The notes under the pieces: model-generated
What the model was told of the DNA's origin: nothing
The model's database searches: none
Seen by the model: the letters and a program-made list of their open reading frames with translations, nothing else
Origin: Salegentibacter sediminis
GTDB lineage: Bacteria > Bacteroidota > Bacteroidia > Flavobacteriales > Flavobacteriaceae
DNA: 64,000 bases
Direction of reading: 5' to 3'
NCBI RefSeq assembly: GCF_002078605.1
Contig: NZ_MSJR01000001.1
Coordinates: 682,001-746,000 of the forward strand
Shown here: piece by piece, positions 34,301 to 42,236 of the stretch
How the letters are laid out: every line of letters begins with the position of its first letter
Position numbering within the stretch: position 1 is the stretch's first letter
Program-made: the position numbers and the translations under genes

Positions 34301-35721
34301 AACATTTTGCCTTCCACACCTTCCAGGAATAAAATTGGCAGGAACACGATCAGGATGATTAGTTGCCCAAAAAAGGCAGAATTCATCATCTTTTTTGATG
34401 ATGATGCTGCAATCTCATTTTTTTCAGAATTAGAAAGCTCGTTTCTTTTCTTCATCCGTTGGGTGATCATAAATACCGTGCTTTCAACGATTATTACTGC
34501 CCCATCCACTATAATTCCAAAATCAATTGCGCCCAGGCTCATAAGGTTGGCCCATACGTCAAAGGCATTCATAAGGATGAAAGCAAAAAGCAGAGAAAGC
34601 GGAATAGTGGATGCAACTATAAGTCCACCGCGCCAGTTTCCAAGTAAAATTACCAGAACGAAAATCACAATCAATCCTCCCTCAAGTAAGTTCGTGGTAA
34701 CGGTGGAAGTCGTATCACTTATAAGTTCACTCCGGTCAAGAAAAGGTTGAATGGATACCCCTTCCGGAAGGGATTTTTGAATCTGGACGATGCGCTCCTT
34801 TACATTATCGATCACCTCGTTAGAATTGGCTCCTTTCAGCATCATCACCATTCCGCCGACAGCCTCGCCCTGTCCATTTTTGGTAAGGGCCCCATATCTC
34901 ACGGCACTTCCTATTTTAACCTCTGCAACATCCGCAATTTTAATGGGAACTCCGCCGCGATTCGCCACGACAATCTTTTTAAGGTCTTCTACACTGCGCG
35001 CCAAACCTTCCCCTCGAATGAAATTGGCCTGGTGATTTTTTTCAATGTAAGCACCCCCGGTATTTTGATTATTATTCTCGAGGGCAGTAAAAATATCGGA
35101 AACCGTAAGGCCGATGGCATTCAATTCTTCGGGATCTACAGCAACTTCAAACTGTTTAATTTTTCCTCCCACGCCGTTCACCTCCACGACTCCAGGCACC
35201 ATTGCCATTTGTCTTCGTACAATCCAGTCCTGAATTGTTCGAAGTTCTGTAGGAGAATATTTATCTTTAAACTCGTCTTCGACTTCAAGGGTATATTGGT
35301 AAATCTCTCCCAGACCCGTGGAAATTGGTCCCATTGAGGGTTGACCAAAACCTTCGGGGATTTCCTCTTTTACGGCATCTAACTTTTCAGCTACCAGCTG
35401 CCGGGGGAGGTAAGTACCCATATCGTCTTCAAAAACTATGGTGACCACAGAAAGTCCAAATCGGGAAACAGATCTAATTTCAATTACTCCCGGCAAATTA
35501 CTCATTGCAATTTCCACAGGATAGGTCACAAATTGTTCAATATCTTCGGTTCCGAGGTTAGGAGCCTGGGTGATCACCTGCACCTGGTTATTGGTAATGT
35601 CGGGCTGGGCATCTACGGGAACCTGTAACATGCTCCAAATTCCGGTACCGATCAGTACTACGGTAAGCAGCCCAATAATAAATTTATTATTGATCGAAAA
35701 ATCAATGATTTTGTTAATCAT
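31381..35721 (-). CDS. HME-type RND metal efflux pump (CzcA-like) fused to a TolC-like outer-membrane channel
   Basis: 1446 residues. About 1-1040 is a complete heavy-metal RND pump with twelve membrane helices. The helix-4 signature AIDFGIIVDGAVIIVES (about 396-412) is the CzcA pattern associated with Zn/Co/Cd export, unlike CusA. A second hydrophobic, signal-like stretch follows (LVLAVTVTALLLSTPSTLQAQ, near 1040-1060). The last ~385 residues form a TolC/CusC-type channel subunit with coiled-coil repeats (ISREKAVELALQNYP; AEVKAARIEKKIAEE). This pump-channel fusion is known in Bacteroidetes. The signal-like joint could let the channel half be cut free after export. First large gene of the pump operon. 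Confidence 0.92.
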   Translation of the reverse strand: MINKIIDFSINNKFIIGLLTVVLIGTGIWSMLQVPVDAQPDITNNQVQVITQAPNLGTEDIEQFVTYPVEIAMSNLPGVIEIRSVSRFGLSVVTIVFEDDMGTYLPRQLVAEKLDAVKEEIPEGFGQPSMGPISTGLGEIYQYTLEVEDEFKDKYSPTELRTIQDWIVRRQMAMVPGVVEVNGVGGKIKQFEVAVDPEELNAIGLTVSDIFTALENNNQNTGGAYIEKNHQANFIRGEGLARSVEDLKKIVVANRGGVPIKIADVAEVKIGSAVRYGALTKNGQGEAVGGMVMMLKGANSNEVIDNVKERIVQIQKSLPEGVSIQPFLDRSELISDTTSTVTTNLLEGGLIVIFVLVILLGNWRGGLIVASTIPLSLLFAFILMNAFDVWANLMSLGAIDFGIIVDGAVIIVESTVFMITQRMKKRNELSNSEKNEIAASSSKKMMNSAFFGQLIILIVFLPILFLEGVEGKMFKPMALTFIFAMLGAMILCLTYVPMISALFLKEPKNTKRSFGDKVIIWLQNKYEPLLNKSLKKGKLIIGLAVGFFALAVFMFTRMGGEFIPQLDEGDIAFHIILQPGSSLDEGIETSTKIEKLLLAEYPEIEQVVTRFGVSDVPTDPMPMDIGDSFIILKDKSEWTSAETKDELIAKIKETIEIIPGVSYEFTQPVEMRFNELLTGVREDIAVKLYGEDLDLLASKAQEMGAIIGTVEGVADMKVEATAGLPQITINYNRNKTAQYGLQIKDLNTLVQSAFAGGQAGVIFQGEKRFDLVVRLQEEDRASIENIRNLYVTLPSGAQIPLKEVANISYQPGPMQISRDNTNRRTYVGVNIRNRDVKSVVEDIQEKLDAEFDLPPGYYIRYGGAFENFERASKRLQIVVPIALLLIFILIYFALKSFQQTTMIYIAIPLAAIGGVFSLWLRDMPFSISAGVGFIVLFGVAVLNGLVLISAFNELKEEGVANLNDRIMLGTKRRIRPILLTALTDILGFLPMAISSSSGAEVQRPLATVVIGGLITSTLLTLFILPILYRWVESRKTKLNDNKKLVLAVTVTALLLSTPSTLQAQEEGNLNPEISREKAVELALQNYPLLKNENREIDRQRAFKSSAWDLGQTQIFTGGEEIGDSGGIYTTAGFQQQNIDVFGILPKKKLARERISRAAESYELSQLQVSREVKKAWIAAFSAKQKYQLFQRLDSLYTRWEKAVELRYEVEAISRLEKLSTQNRISEIEIEKQQAQRDYITALQKLNLWLGDDANYGVPDEFEAGFFPAEELQIPPEHPLIQMAQQKVAVANARISVEKADFLPEFNLQYGLQKIDGASGFYNYQAGISIPLLSGSERAEVKAARIEKKIAEESAAFAKEKVQTEFSVMMENYKKWKISWEFYRDEVLALVEEQRQGSLLAFNEGAIEYVAFIQNLDNAVQSELKALEAYENYQLSIAEVQFYLKNK

Positions 35722-35806
35722 ATAAAATGGAATTTAATTCAATTAAAAATGTGATTGATCACGGAATGATCAATAGTAGAAGGATATAAGTATCCTGTAA
35801 ATTGAA

Positions 35807-36121
35807 TTAAATACGCGGAGGTTGGAAATGAGTATTGGGAATTTCTTCGCCCAATCTTTCTCCTTTTTGTACAATTAGGGTAGAAACAGCAGGTTCTATG
35901 ACTTCAAATTTAGCGGTGCTGAATTGAACCACGTGCACATGACAGCAGTGGCAAATACAAAAAGGAGGACATACATCCTGTCCATCACTTTCCCGGTGAT
36001 CCTGGTTTGAATCCAGAACTACTGAAACATTTTCCTGATCCTCATAAACCACGGCATCATCACAGGGAAGGAAGTTGAGCCCCAGGAAATAAAAAGATAA
36101 TATGATCGTCAGAAATTTCAT
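35807..36121 (-). CDS. Small exported Cys/His-rich protein linked to the metal pump
   Basis: 104 residues. A signal peptide (MKFLTIILSFYFLGLNFLPC) is followed by an acidic segment and a dense metal-ligand cluster, CPPFCICHCCHVH (about residues 51-63), then a tail ending THFQPPRI. Proteins of this sort, often annotated DUF6660, precede RND metal pumps in flavobacteria. It lies 85 bp upstream of the pump gene, same strand, so probably in the same operon, and may bind or sense the exported metal. The longer frame to 36229 adds no signal peptide and is rejected. Confidence 0.65.
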   Translation of the reverse strand: MKFLTIILSFYFLGLNFLPCDDAVVYEDQENVSVVLDSNQDHRESDGQDVCPPFCICHCCHVHVVQFSTAKFEVIEPAVSTLIVQKGERLGEEIPNTHFQPPRI

Positions 36122-36127
36122 GTGGCA

Positions 36128-36135
36128 CAAAAGTA
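36128..36135 (-). promoter_or_regulatory. Promoter -7 box of the metal-pump operon, giving a nearly leaderless mRNA
   Basis: On the minus strand TACTTTTG fits TAnnTTTG and ends 7 bp before the ATG at 36121. A weak TTTC about 18 bp upstream (36154-36157) could be the -33 element. If right, the transcript starts at or a few bases before the start codon. Confidence 0.4.
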
Positions 36136-36416
36136 TAAAATTATTGCTGGACCGAAAGTGCAAAACCAGGGATTCTAATTTTTCTTTTAGCTGTACTTTC
36201 TTTTCTGTAAAAAATTTCTTCGGAAGCACAGAGTTTGCAAACTCAATGCCTCCAACCTATAGTGGTGAATTGCTTTCAGAATTATTTTTTTATTGCCGGA
36301 AATTAAAAAAAAACAAGCTGACTGAACAGAAACATCTCTGTAGGTAAATTGAAACAGCCGGAAGAACACAAGATTAGAGTTTTTCTACTATCTTTTCTTT
36401 TTATAAAAACCATAAG

Positions 36417-36911
36417 ATGAAAAAACTGATCGCTTTATTGCTCCTCGCGGTAGCGCCGGTAATGGCCCAGACCCCGGAAGAACGATTAGTCGAATTGGGT
36501 ATAGCACTGCCGGAAGTAAGGCAGCCTTCGGCAACTTTTGTGAAATGGAGACAGGTGGGGAATCTGCTTTACCTGGCCGGGGAAGGCAGTCCTGAAAAAG
36601 GCACTTTAGGAAAAGACCTTAGCACCCAGGAAGGGCGTGAGGCAGCCCGAAATACGGGCATTAGGATTCTGGCTACGCTCAAAGCGGCCACGGGAGACCT
36701 GGGGCGTATCAAACAATTCGTTAAGGTGAGGGGCATGGTGAATTCTGCGCCCGATTTTTATGAACAGCCACAGGTGATCAATGGTTTTTCTGATTTGATG
36801 GTTGAGGTTTTCGGGGAACGTGGAAAACATGCGCGGGCCGCTGTAGGTCATGTGAGTCTGCCTTCGAATATAGCCGTAGAGATCGAGGTAGTAGTGGAGC
36901 TTGAGGACTGA
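36417..36911 (+). CDS. Exported Rid-family (YjgF/YER057c/UK114) protein
   Basis: 164 residues. A signal peptide (MKKLIALLLLAVAPVMAQ) is followed by a Rid fold: NLLYLAGEGS, IKQFVKVRGMVNSAPDF and the conserved ARAAVGHVSLPSNIAVEIEVVVE with the substrate-binding Arg. Cytosolic RidA deaminates reactive enamines and imines; an exported version implies a different substrate or a binding role. It is a single gene, divergent from the pump operon. Confidence 0.85.
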   Translation: MKKLIALLLLAVAPVMAQTPEERLVELGIALPEVRQPSATFVKWRQVGNLLYLAGEGSPEKGTLGKDLSTQEGREAARNTGIRILATLKAATGDLGRIKQFVKVRGMVNSAPDFYEQPQVINGFSDLMVEVFGERGKHARAAVGHVSLPSNIAVEIEVVVELED

Positions 36912-37036
36912 TTAAACTATTTCTTAAAACCTGGTCCGATAGCCGACGGGAATGGTTCAGCATTCCCTTTAACTAAGAGAAAAAGTGGACGCCATCAAAA
37001 AAAATAATTGTTTACATTTGAATTAAACCCAAATCT

Positions 37037-37798
37037 ATGAAGCAAGTTTTTCTGCTTTTAATTTTAATATTCTTTATTTCCTGTGAGGACGAGGAAAAAA
37101 ATCAATCTTCACAAGAAACCCAAAAGATAGAGGAGATTATTGAAAAGACTATTGAGACTGCCGGAGGTGAAAATTATACCAGGGCTACTATCACCTTTAA
37201 TTTCAGGGACCGCACCTATAAAAGTATGCGGCGTGGAATGGAATTTTCCCTGGAAAGACAGTTTGCAGAGGCTTCAGATAGCATTCGGGATGTGGTGAGT
37301 AATAGCGGCTTCCACCGGTATGTTAATGATAGTATTCGCGTTATTCCCGATTCCCTTGTTGCCCGGTTTAATAAAGAAATTAAAACGGTAAACTATTTTG
37401 CACACCTGCCTTATGGCTTAGATCATCGTGGGCTGGTAAAAGAATTGGTGGGAGAGGCCCAAATAAAGGGAGAGCCTTATTTTCAGCTAAAGATGCTTTT
37501 TGGGCAGGGTGCCTCAGGAGTTGTAGGGCACGATGAATTTATATACTGGATTCATAAAGAAGATTTCACCCTGGACTACCTGGCATATAAATTTGTGGAG
37601 GACGAAGATGGGATTAGGTTCAGGGCGGCATATAACCCGAGAAGCATTAAGGGAATAAGATTCGTCGATTATAAAAACTATACCTATCATGATCCTGATA
37701 CTAAACTTTCAGAGCTTGACGAACTCTATGAAGCAGACCAATTGGAGCTGCTTTCCACCATTGAAACCGAAATCCTGGAGGTGGAGCTAAGAGAGTAG
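37037..37798 (+). CDS. Lipoprotein of unknown function (DUF6503-like)
   Basis: 253 residues. A lipoprotein signal ends ILIFFISC-EDEEKNQ. The mature part starts with a helix (IEEIIEKTIETAGGENYTRATITFNFRDRTY) and continues as a mostly beta protein with an FQLKMLFGQGASGVVGHDEFIYWIHKEDFTLDYLAYKF segment, like the DUF6503 / outer-membrane lipoprotein-sorting-like proteins common in flavobacteria. Fold similarity to LolA-type barrels is suggested, but no function is known. Single gene, followed by a long repeat region. Confidence 0.65.
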   Translation: MKQVFLLLILIFFISCEDEEKNQSSQETQKIEEIIEKTIETAGGENYTRATITFNFRDRTYKSMRRGMEFSLERQFAEASDSIRDVVSNSGFHRYVNDSIRVIPDSLVARFNKEIKTVNYFAHLPYGLDHRGLVKELVGEAQIKGEPYFQLKMLFGQGASGVVGHDEFIYWIHKEDFTLDYLAYKFVEDEDGIRFRAAYNPRSIKGIRFVDYKNYTYHDPDTKLSELDELYEADQLELLSTIETEILEVELRE

Positions 37799-38803
37799 AA
37801 GGTTCATTCATTCCTGCTTTTCTAAATGTTCAAACTAAGGAGCTAAGCTAAAGCCGAAAGCGCTTGATGAGATCCCAATCCATCCCGATAGCTATCGGGT
37901 TTGACGTTTCTTCCATGGCCGTCATCCTGAACTTGATTCAGGATCCCATCTGAGTGAGGTTAGTTTGTTCGGTCTCTCTGGAATTAAGTGAGGCTCAATT
38001 TAGCAACCATTACTGAATGGGATACCGGGTCAGGCCCGGTATGACGATGAAACAATTTTGATGAGATACCGGGTCAAGCCCGGCATGACGTTTCCTCCAT
38101 GGCCGTCATCCTGAACTTGATTCAGGATCTGATCTGAGTGAGGTTAGTATGTTCGGTCTCTCTGGAATTAAGTGAGGCTCAATTTAGCAACCATTACTGA
38201 ATGGGATACCGGGTCAGGCCCGGTATGACGATGAAACAATTTTGATGAGATACCGGGTCAAGCCCGGCATGACGTTTCCTCCATGGTCGTCATCCTGAAC
38301 TTGATTCAGGATCTCATCAGAGTGAGACAAATGGTACCCTTAATTCCGAAGCCCATCATCCTGAACTTGATTCAGGATCACATCAGAGTGAGGCAAGAAG
38401 TGCCATTCATTCTACAAGAAAAGACTAAATTCAATATTGTCAGTAGGATGAGATGCCGGATCCAGTCCGGCATGACGATGAAACAATCTTTATGAGATGC
38501 CGGGTCGTCCCGAGAGCTATCGGGAGGCATATCGGTTCCTCCATGGTCGTCATCCTGAACTTGATTCAGGGTCTCATCAGAGGGAGCCAAATGGTTCCCT
38601 TAATTCCGAAGCCCGTCATCCTGAACTTGATTCAGGATCCCATCTGAGTGAGGCAAGAAGTGCCATTCATTCTACAAAAAAAGACTAAATTCAATATTCT
38701 CAGTAGGATGAGATACCGGGTCAAGCCCGGTATGACGATTAAAAAAGATGGATGAGATGCCGGGTCATCCCGCTAACTATCGTAGTAGTGAAAAAATCTC
38801 TCA
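37799..38803. repeat. Cluster of REP-like palindromes with a 184-bp tandem duplication
   Basis: No real gene. Two palindrome types alternate: type A, CGTCAT-CCTGAA-CTTGA-TTCAGG-ATC, and type B, ATACCGGG-TCAAG-CCCGGTAT-GACG. Units starting at 37921 and 38105 are 184-bp tandem copies, almost identical over 37921-38288, and a third, diverged copy starts at 38289. Further A modules lie at about 38357, 38549 and 38617, and B modules throughout. Related arrays occur at 50640-51020. Confidence 0.88.
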
Positions 38804-39694
38804 TTAATGCCTATGAGCTTTTTCCAGCTCACAGGTTTCGCTATCCAGTTCGGTTTCTATGGTGTAGTGTTCAAAGGCATAAACTTTCAGAATCTCTTTC
38901 ACCTGCTTTTTAACCTCCAGTATTTCTGAAAATTCACTGATCTCCCGTAATTTCAGGTGGGCGGTAAATACATGGTGTTCCCCTTCCAGCGACCAGATAT
39001 GGGTATGATGCAGGGAGGCCACTTTTTCTACTTCCAGGATGCTGTTTTCAATTTCTTCCAGGTTCAGGTCTTTTGGTACTCCCTGTAGAAAGATGAACAA
39101 AGTTTCTTTGAGCCGTTTGAAAACATTCCACAAAATATAAAGGGTGATAAGCAGGGAGAGGGCGGGATCCAGGTAAAGAATTTCTTTGAAGCTCAGGATC
39201 ACAGCTACCACCAGCACGGCAAACCAGCCCAATACATCTTCCAGCAGGTGCCAGGAGACCACCTTTTCGTTGAGGCTCTTTCCGCCGCTGAGTTTGTAGG
39301 CTGCATAACCGTTCACCGCAACCCCTATTAAGGCAAAAATGATCATTCCTGTGGCATCGGAGGCTTCAGGTTCAATGAGCCGCCCTACAGCTTCAGAAAT
39401 CACATATACAGAGCCAATGATAAGGACAAGACTGTTGATGAGGGCACCCAAAAGTGAAAACCGGCGATACCCAAAAGAAAATTTTGAATTCGATTTTTCC
39501 TTACTCTTATTATCCAGGTACCAGGCCGAACCCAAAGAAAGACTGTCTCCCAAGTCGTGCACCGCATCCGACATTATTGCCACGCTGTTTACATACCAAC
39601 CCCCGATAAACTCCAGGATGGTGAAACCCAGATTCAGAAAAAATGCCAGCTTAAGATTCTTTCCCGTGCTGCTGTGCGAATGATCATGACCCAT
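38804..39694 (-). CDS. Cation diffusion facilitator (CDF) zinc-type exporter
   Basis: 296 residues with six membrane helices. A His-rich N-terminus (MGHDHSHSS) and the transport-site pairs His46-x3-Asp50 in helix 2 (SDAVHDLGDS) and His149-x3-Asp153 in helix 5 (SWHLLEDVLGW) are the Zn-selective HD-HD pattern. The cytoplasmic domain carries HHTHIWSLEGEHHVFTAHL, a typical metal-binding region. It exports Zn(II), perhaps also Cd(II), from the cytoplasm and complements the RND pump upstream, which acts from the periplasm. Single gene. Confidence 0.92.
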   Translation of the reverse strand: MGHDHSHSSTGKNLKLAFFLNLGFTILEFIGGWYVNSVAIMSDAVHDLGDSLSLGSAWYLDNKSKEKSNSKFSFGYRRFSLLGALINSLVLIIGSVYVISEAVGRLIEPEASDATGMIIFALIGVAVNGYAAYKLSGGKSLNEKVVSWHLLEDVLGWFAVLVVAVILSFKEILYLDPALSLLITLYILWNVFKRLKETLFIFLQGVPKDLNLEEIENSILEVEKVASLHHTHIWSLEGEHHVFTAHLKLREISEFSEILEVKKQVKEILKVYAFEHYTIETELDSETCELEKAHRH

Positions 39695-39769
39695 ATCCTG
39701 ATTTTGCTCCCGGAAAGATACTAAGAAATTTTCAGGAGCAAAATGAAGGAATAATATTCGCTAATACTT

Positions 39770-40549
39770 TTAATTCTGGGTGCGGGTGGTTACCTGAGGT
39801 CCAATTCCGCTTAATTCCTGGTCGTAAATCCAGATCTCGGTTTGTGCCCCGTTGAGGAGGTCCATCCAGCCTTTGTAGAAGCTTTCATAACTGCCTTGTC
39901 CGTGCTCTTTTTCATATTTTTCTTTCCATTTATGATCCACTCCCAGGGTAGCGAAATCATCGAAGAAATACACCAGGGAAAGGTCGCGCCCATCTTTGGT
40001 GGCTGCAAATTCATTCGTATAGATCCCCAGGGGAGTTTCCGGGTATTGATTCTTAAAGACTGCCGATATTTTTTCCACATGGTCCATCGCTGCCTCGTAG
40101 GTCCCGGCTTTAAAATCATAAGTAGTGACATCGAGTTTAGACATTTCAAAATTCTGCGGGAAATGGGAGTTCCCGGTATCAAATCGCCAGTAAGTTATAT
40201 CCTGCTCGTCTTTCATATAAGGCACCACGTTCTCATACCAGTCTTTGTCGTGCGCCTCCCGGTTGTCATAGGTGGCATTATCCAGGGCACTCCAGGGCAT
40301 CGGGCCCATTACGGCCATCATTTTTTCGGCATTGGGGCCATTCATTACCTGAAAAATACGTACGCCCATGGCACCTTCAGCGTGATATTCATTATTATGC
40401 GCTTTTAAGCCTTCCCTGAATTTGAAAAAATCTGCGGGTTCCGGAGCGATTAGCATCGTTGCAATAATCAGGGGTTCCTGTGTTTCGTTTTCGGTTTGAG
40501 AGATGCCCAAAAAAGGGATGAGCATCAACCAGATAATTAGTGTTTTCAT
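39770..40549 (-). CDS. Secreted protein of unknown function (possible dimeric alpha-beta barrel)
   Basis: 259 residues with a signal peptide (MKTLIIWLMLIPFLGISQ). The mature protein looks like a duplicated ferredoxin-like alpha-beta barrel: a first half with PLIIATMLIAPEPADFFKFREGL and a second with LDVTTYDFKAGTYEAAMDHVEKISAVFKNQYPETPLGIYTNEF, each with acidic helices and an aromatic strand. This resembles the NIPSNAP/ABM superfamily, but no family is certain. Single gene next to the CDF exporter, same direction, with about 75 bp between. Confidence 0.55.
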   Translation of the reverse strand: MKTLIIWLMLIPFLGISQTENETQEPLIIATMLIAPEPADFFKFREGLKAHNNEYHAEGAMGVRIFQVMNGPNAEKMMAVMGPMPWSALDNATYDNREAHDKDWYENVVPYMKDEQDITYWRFDTGNSHFPQNFEMSKLDVTTYDFKAGTYEAAMDHVEKISAVFKNQYPETPLGIYTNEFAATKDGRDLSLVYFFDDFATLGVDHKWKEKYEKEHGQGSYESFYKGWMDLLNGAQTEIWIYDQELSGIGPQVTTRTQN

Positions 40550-41288
40550 AAGACTTATGTTTAGTGAATTAATACTCTTAACAGAAGCCTGGGGCAGGGT
40601 GGCTTGCTTTTGTCCGGGAGGAATACCTTCTTAAGGTACTAAAAATATCTATGATAATCAGTATTTTATATTTTTTTTGGTAGTTGTGGAAGCTTGATTT
40701 ATTTAAAAAATAACCGGCCTGAGCCTTAGCATATTTCTCATTATGTCATCCAATGAACCCAAAACTATTGGGAGGCTAAGCCCGACCAGAAGGAGGAAGA
40801 GCTTGTCCTGAGCGCGCAGCAGCCGAAGGGTCGAAGCCTTTCGAATTTCCGACAATAGTGTCTACGTACTATCAGGCACTTCGACTTTTCCTTCGGCTAT
40901 CGCCTCGGGCTCAGTGTGACAGTTGGTGGCTTAAGAAGTAACTGCTTTATACAAAAGATTACTTCGGTTGTGCCTCCCTCGTAATGACGGTTTATTTGTA
41001 CCCGATTTTCATCAGGATCCTTCGTAATTACGACTTCATTTGCCCCGTCATTGCGAGCGCAAAGCGCGTGGCAATCTCTTCTAAGGAGTAGCAATATATA
41101 GGCAAAATCCCTGTCAGGCTGAGCCCTTAGCAACCGGCAGGGTGCTAAGGAAAGTCGAAGCCCTTTCGGTGTGATAGCCTATTTGAATTAAGAAATATAT
41201 TATTAATAAGATCGCTTCACAAAACCGATACCCCTTAACTGACAACTCAGAACCGGGAACTCAGAACCCGGAACCGGGAACCGAAACC
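40550..41288. repeat. Non-coding stretch with dispersed repeats
   Basis: No supportable gene in 739 bp. It holds a CTGAGCGCGCAGCAGCCGAAGG-like repeat near 40809, palindromic units resembling AGATTGC...GCAATGACG near 40955-40990 and 41047-41078 (TCATTGCGAGCGCAAAGCGC...), and a degenerate GAACCGGGAAC... tract at 41238-41288. A 78-codon frame on the minus strand is made of this repeat DNA. Confidence 0.7.
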
Positions 41289-42050
41289 CTACCTCACAAA
41301 CATCGGCTCATTTTCCTTTTTCGTTTCTTCCTCGCTAAACCGATAATCCATATAATCAAAGCCTTTGATGTCCTCCAGGCTTTGCGCATCTTTATCGATA
41401 ATATAACGCACCATCGCACCACGAGCCTGCTTGGCGAAGAAGCTGATGATCTTTAGCTTGCCGTTCTTGAAGTCTTTGAAAACAGGAGAGACCACTTCCG
41501 ACTTTAATTTCCTGGCATCCACGGCCTTGAAATATTCCTTGCTGGCCAGGTTGAGGAAGAGTTCTCCTTCTTCGAGTTCGCTGTTTAGGTAATTGGTGAC
41601 TTTTTTCTGCCACAACTCATAAAGATTCTCTTTGCGTTCTATCCCCATGTTGGTGCCCATTTCCAGACGGTAAGGCTGAATGAGATCCAGAGGCCTTAAG
41701 ATCCCGTACATACCCGAGAGGATACGCAGACTATCCTGCAGGTGGTCCAGCTTTTCGGTGGGGATGGTATAAGCATCCAGGCCGGTGTACACGTCGCCGG
41801 CAAAGGCGTAAACGGCAGGCCGGGAATTCTTCTTGTTGTGCTCCTCCTCAAACTCGTGGTAGCGGTTGTAGTTGAGATCGGCGAGTTTATCGCTGATGCT
41901 CATCAGCTTCATGAGTTCCTTTTTGCTCATTCGGGAGAGCTTACGGTTTATCTTTGCTGCGGTGTCCAGGAATTCGGGTTGGGTGCCGCGGGTGGTAGGG
42001 AGTTTAGAGTCGTAGTCCAGACTCTTGGCGGGGGAAACAACAATTTTCAT
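41289..42050 (-). CDS. yaaA: YaaA-family protein (peroxide stress / DNA-binding, DUF328)
   Basis: 253 residues matching YaaA over the full length: [18 protein letters not shown] at the start, the central [11 protein letters not shown] and [26 protein letters not shown], and [16 protein letters not shown] near the end. In E. coli YaaA lowers free iron under hydrogen peroxide stress; the fold binds DNA. The ATG at 42050 starts at the conserved N-terminus, and the extra 21 codons upstream are not conserved. Single gene, cytosolic. Confidence 0.93.
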   Translation of the reverse strand: MKIVVSPAKSLDYDSKLPTTRGTQPEFLDTAAKINRKLSRMSKKELMKLMSISDKLADLNYNRYHEFEEEHNKKNSRPAVYAFAGDVYTGLDAYTIPTEKLDHLQDSLRILSGMYGILRPLDLIQPYRLEMGTNMGIERKENLYELWQKKVTNYLNSELEEGELFLNLASKEYFKAVDARKLKSEVVSPVFKDFKNGKLKIISFFAKQARGAMVRYIIDKDAQSLEDIKGFDYMDYRFSEEETKKENEPMFVR

Positions 42051-42236
42051 AGGCTTCTTATTTACTTTCAAAGATAATTTAAAGCTCCTAAAATGAAAAC
42101 CCCCAGGCTTCATACTTTTTTATGAGAGCATAAATGGAACTTATCTGCTGAAAAGGAGTTTAACAAAGGTTTTTTAGGTTGTGAAAATAGTGTTAAATTG
42201 GAGCGAACTTAAACTAACTAACCCTTTTTTTAATTA

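Noticed and set aside
34747-35337. A 196-codon frame antisense to the RND pump
   Set aside because: It is the antisense shadow of a strongly conserved gene, with no recognisable domain.
31381-35721. A missing stop codon or sequencing error joining two genes
   Set aside because: CzcA-type pumps fused to TolC-like channels are an established Bacteroidetes architecture, and both halves are intact and in frame.
38283-38688. Several 60-70 codon frames in the palindrome cluster
   Set aside because: They are translations of REP-type repeats (recurring HPELDSG and NLIQD motifs) and have no independent protein character.
37900-38790. A CRISPR-like array
   Set aside because: The repeats are palindromes of two types in both orientations with irregular spacing and repeated 'spacers'; no cas genes are nearby.
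40897-41133. A 78-codon minus-strand frame
   Set aside because: It is built from dispersed repeat DNA shared with other intergenic regions.
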